Source: Frankia umida (lineage in GTDB: Bacteria; Actinomycetota; Actinomycetes; Frankiales; Frankiaceae). From it: a stretch of DNA of 64,000 bases. A program made the translations under genes and the position numbers. Under the pieces are notes generated by a model. It searched no databases. It was not told the DNA's origin and was given only the letters and a program-made list of their open reading frames with translations. The stretch spans positions 1 to 64,000 of the forward strand of contig NZ_JALKFT010000028.1 of NCBI RefSeq assembly GCF_023242945.1, given 5' to 3'. Of the stretch, positions 61,948 through 64,000 are shown in pieces (positions within the stretch are counted from its first letter, which is position 1; the number at the start of each line of letters is the position of its first letter).

Positions 61948-63183
61948 TCAGGGTCGGCGGTCGTGGAAGGTGCGGCGCAGGTCGCTCACCCAGGCGTCGG
62001 GGTTCTCCCAGGGAATGAAGTGGCCGCCGTGGTCATGGGCGTTGACGTTGACATGGTTGAACCAGGCGGCCTGCGGGCCGCTGGTGAACGCGCGGATCCG
62101 CTGCTCGGCCGTGTGGACGCCGGGCGGATTCTCGTAGCCGACGAAGGTCAGCCCGACCGGGGCCTCCACCACCGGAGTGCGCTCGTGGGAAGGAGCCCAG
62201 GGATACCGGTTGGCGTTGGCGTAGTACCGCATCGACGTGGCGATGGAGTTGTTCACCCAGTAGATCGTGGCGTGGGTGAGCAGGTCGTCCCGGCTGAACA
62301 CCCGCTCGAGGTCACCGCCGTTGTCACTCCACGCCGTCCAGCGTCGCAGCAGCCAGGCGAGCAGCCCGGCGGGGGAGTCTGCCAGCCCGTGCGCGACGGT
62401 CGCACCATCGAGGGTGTGCACCGCCAGGTGGGACGCCCACCGGTGGTCCAGAGCCAGGATGCGGGCGCGTACGTCGGCGGGCTGGTCGTCCGACAGGGGC
62501 CGGCCCCGGGCGAAATCCCAGGAGCGGGGGCCGTTGAAGAAGTCCAGCGGCAGACCGGAACCGATGTGGATGCCGTACAGCTCGTCGGCGTAACGGTGGC
62601 CGAGCTGGCTGGTGACCAGAGCACCGATGTCGCAGCCACCCGCGGCGTACCTCTGATGACCGAGGGTCTCGGTCATCAGCAGATGCCAGAGGTCGGCGAC
62701 CTTCCAGAAGTTGACGTCCGGGAAACCCGTCAGCGGACCGGGAAACCCGAAGCCGGGCAGGGACGGCACGATCACGTCGAACGCGTCGGTCGGGTCACCG
62801 CCGAACGCCGCCGGATCGGCGAGCGGGCCGATCACCTTCGACCAGTGCCAGAACGTCCACGGCCAGCCGTGCGTCAGGATCAGCGGGATCGGACGGACAC
62901 CCCGCCCGGCCCGGCGCAGGAAGTGCACCGGTACCCCGGCGACCGTCACCTGGTAGTGCTCGTAGGCGTTGATCTGCGTCTCCGCCCGGCGCCAGTCGTA
63001 GCCGTCTCGCCAGTAGTCGACCAGCGCGCGCAGATAACCGACAGGGACCCCGTAGGACCCGTCCTCGTTCCCCTCGTCCACCGGCTCCCGGGTCAAGGCG
63101 AGCCGAACCCGCAGATCCTCGAGGACCTCATCGGACACCCGGATCGGGGCGGGCTCCAACGGAAAGGCACGGGGGGACGTCAT
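61948..63183 (-). CDS. Epoxide hydrolase (alpha/beta hydrolase with EHN domain)
   Basis: Enzyme of 411 residues. The N-terminal EHN segment is FPLEPAPIRVSDEVLEDLRVRL through YEHYQVTVAGVPVHFL. The oxyanion motif is HGWPWTFWHW. The nucleophile Asp185 lies in GGCDIGALV. The lid has WVNNSIATSMRYYANA (Tyr for epoxide protonation). The catalytic His is in NAHDHGGHFIPWE, about residue 390. It opens epoxides to diols; the natural substrate is unknown. It converges on the DNA polymerase gene with a 19 bp gap. Confidence 0.9.
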   Translation of the reverse strand: MTSPRAFPLEPAPIRVSDEVLEDLRVRLALTREPVDEGNEDGSYGVPVGYLRALVDYWRDGYDWRRAETQINAYEHYQVTVAGVPVHFLRRAGRGVRPIPLILTHGWPWTFWHWSKVIGPLADPAAFGGDPTDAFDVIVPSLPGFGFPGPLTGFPDVNFWKVADLWHLLMTETLGHQRYAAGGCDIGALVTSQLGHRYADELYGIHIGSGLPLDFFNGPRSWDFARGRPLSDDQPADVRARILALDHRWASHLAVHTLDGATVAHGLADSPAGLLAWLLRRWTAWSDNGGDLERVFSRDDLLTHATIYWVNNSIATSMRYYANANRYPWAPSHERTPVVEAPVGLTFVGYENPPGVHTAEQRIRAFTSGPQAAWFNHVNVNAHDHGGHFIPWENPDAWVSDLRRTFHDRRP

Positions 63184-63733
63184 GATCTGGCTCTCCTACC
63201 GAGGTAGCGGGACGCGACGGCGCCCACCGGGTCACGGTCCGAACCCGTCCAGCATCCCTCGAAGGTCAGCCCACGATCGACCTCCGCACCCCTTCGTCCA
63301 TCACCAAGATAATCAACAGTGTTGACATCCACGCGACTCATTGATCAACTACTAAGATCATTACCACGCACCTGGGGGAGGGGGGTCCCTCCGCTCCGCA
63401 CTTTCCGGAGGAACGCGACATATGGCGCTACTGGCCGGCTGGTGGCAGGAGAGAGCGCGTGGTGTCGCCTCGTCGGGATGCCGACCGCGCACAGCGCGGC
63501 CAGCATCCCCCGGAAGATCCTTGTGGACGGTGCGACGCGATGATCGTTTTCTCGCCCACTGCCCTACTTGACATAATGTGCATTATCGGCGCGGTTTTTT
63601 TTGGGGGGTTCGGGGTCGTTTTCTGCTGGGTGCTGTGTTCTGGGTGGGGTGGGTTCGGTTGGTTCTGGTGGGGGTGGGTGCGGGTCGGGCGGGGTGTGGG
63701 CCTGCTCGACCCGGCAGGGTGGGGGTGGTGGGG
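63184..63733. other. Intergenic region with repeats
   Basis: 550 bp without a credible gene. It contains dispersed repeat copy 3, an inverted partner of copy 2 sequence (63539-63562), the AT-rich hairpin ATAATG-TG-CATTAT (63573-63586) followed by a run of eight T (63595-63602), and a long G-rich tract (63600-63730) downstream of msrB. Confidence 0.5.
63302..63325 (+). repeat. Dispersed palindromic repeat, copy 3
   Basis: TCACCAAGATAATCAACAGTGTTGA shares 20 of 22 core bases with copies 1 and 2. It lies about 120 bp upstream of the epoxide hydrolase start. Confidence 0.75.
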
Positions 63734-64000
63734 TCAGTGGGTGTGGGGGTCGAGGTCGAGGGCGAGGCTGTTCATGCAGTAGCGCTCGCCGGTGGGGCCG
63801 GGGCCGTCGGGGAAGACGTGGCCGAGGTGGCTGTCGCAGCGGGCGCAGCGGACTTCGGTGCGGGTCATGCCGTGGGAGTGGTCGTCGATGAGGGTGACGG
63901 CGTCGCGGACGGTGGGTTCGGTGAAGCTGGGCCAGCCGGAGCCGGAGTCGTATTTGGTGTCGGAGGTGAACAGGGGTGCGCCGCAGGCGCCGCAGCGGTA
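63734..64000 (-). CDS. msrB: Peptide methionine-R-sulfoxide reductase MsrB, C-terminal part
   Basis: Partial gene; 88 codons run in from beyond the window and stop at 63734. The first Cys pair is in YRCGACGAPLF, then SGSGWPSFTEP, the second Cys pair in VRCARCDSHLGHVFPDGPGP, and the catalytic Cys in RYCMNSLALDL. All four zinc ligands and the catalytic residue are present. It reduces methionine-R-sulfoxide in proteins with thioredoxin. Only its N-terminal third is missing from the window. Confidence 0.93.
   Translation of the reverse strand, partial: YRCGACGAPLFTSDTKYDSGSGWPSFTEPTVRDAVTLIDDHSHGMTRTEVRCARCDSHLGHVFPDGPGPTGERYCMNSLALDLDPHTH

Noticed and set aside
48009..63325. The dispersed repeat as a common promoter operator
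   Set aside because: Copy 1 lies at the 3' ends of convergent genes and copy 2 downstream of a gene, so a shared promoter role does not fit all copies.

Overview
The window is high-GC DNA. Much of it uses G/C at third codon positions, has many GTG/TTG starts and strong GC-rich hairpins between genes. The gene content is that of a filamentous actinobacterium: F420-type LLM oxidoreductase, PASTA Ser/Thr kinase, DevR-like regulator, HelD/HelR-type RNA polymerase-associated ATPase, DUF3516 helicase, FDXHR zinc protein, seven-iron FdxA. A Frankia-like organism is my best guess, but no species marker is present.
Region A (1-13 kb) is an accessory island. It holds a membrane-anchored patatin-like lipase (232-2877, visibly less GC-rich than the rest). 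A complete IS1380-family element (3278-4973) follows with a perfect TTAG target duplication. Next is a two-gene, translationally coupled unit: a 277-residue protein of unknown function (9613-10446) and a 1543-residue TPR-CHAT-TPR caspase-like protease (4982-9613). Behind these lie an IS110-like transposase scrap, a frameshifted IS66 copy with intact ends, and an 8 x 7 bp tandem repeat. All the lipase and protease genes point the same way; the insertion sequence sits between them. This is the best candidate for an undescribed conflict/defence system.
Region B (13-28 kb) has a nucleotidyltransferase of the aminoglycoside-adenylyltransferase type, an acyltransferase-3 plus lipoprotein pair, ferredoxin, a zinc alcohol dehydrogenase, a PASTA Ser/Thr kinase, an Lrp/AsnC regulator, an Rsm22-type methyltransferase, a GT-C-type membrane glycosyltransferase, a zinc metallopeptidase lipoprotein and an orphan ModA.
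Region C (29-41.4 kb) is regulatory and metabolic: a TetR, two SDRs, an LLM oxidoreductase, an OmpR/EnvZ-type two-component system, a VOC protein, an APC permease, and a second TetR followed by a HelR-like ATPase with overlapping palindromes between them, then DUF2237.
Region D (41.4-64 kb) has a sulfotransferase, a beta-propeller glycosidase-like protein, an MFS exporter overlapping an amidohydrolase, a hotdog thioesterase, DUF2752 and TM2 membrane proteins, a kinase-like fusion protein, an orphan NarL/DevR regulator divergent from a membrane GGDEF protein with a dead EAL domain, a DUF3516 helicase, an FDXHR zinc protein, a PaaI-like thioesterase, a family A DNA polymerase, an epoxide hydrolase and the C-terminal part of MsrB at the window edge.
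A 22-24 bp imperfectly palindromic repeat occurs three times (48009, 59112, 63302) and in one copy provides the stop codon of a gene. Short in-frame tandem repeats are frequent in coding regions. No tRNA, rRNA or CRISPR array was recognised.
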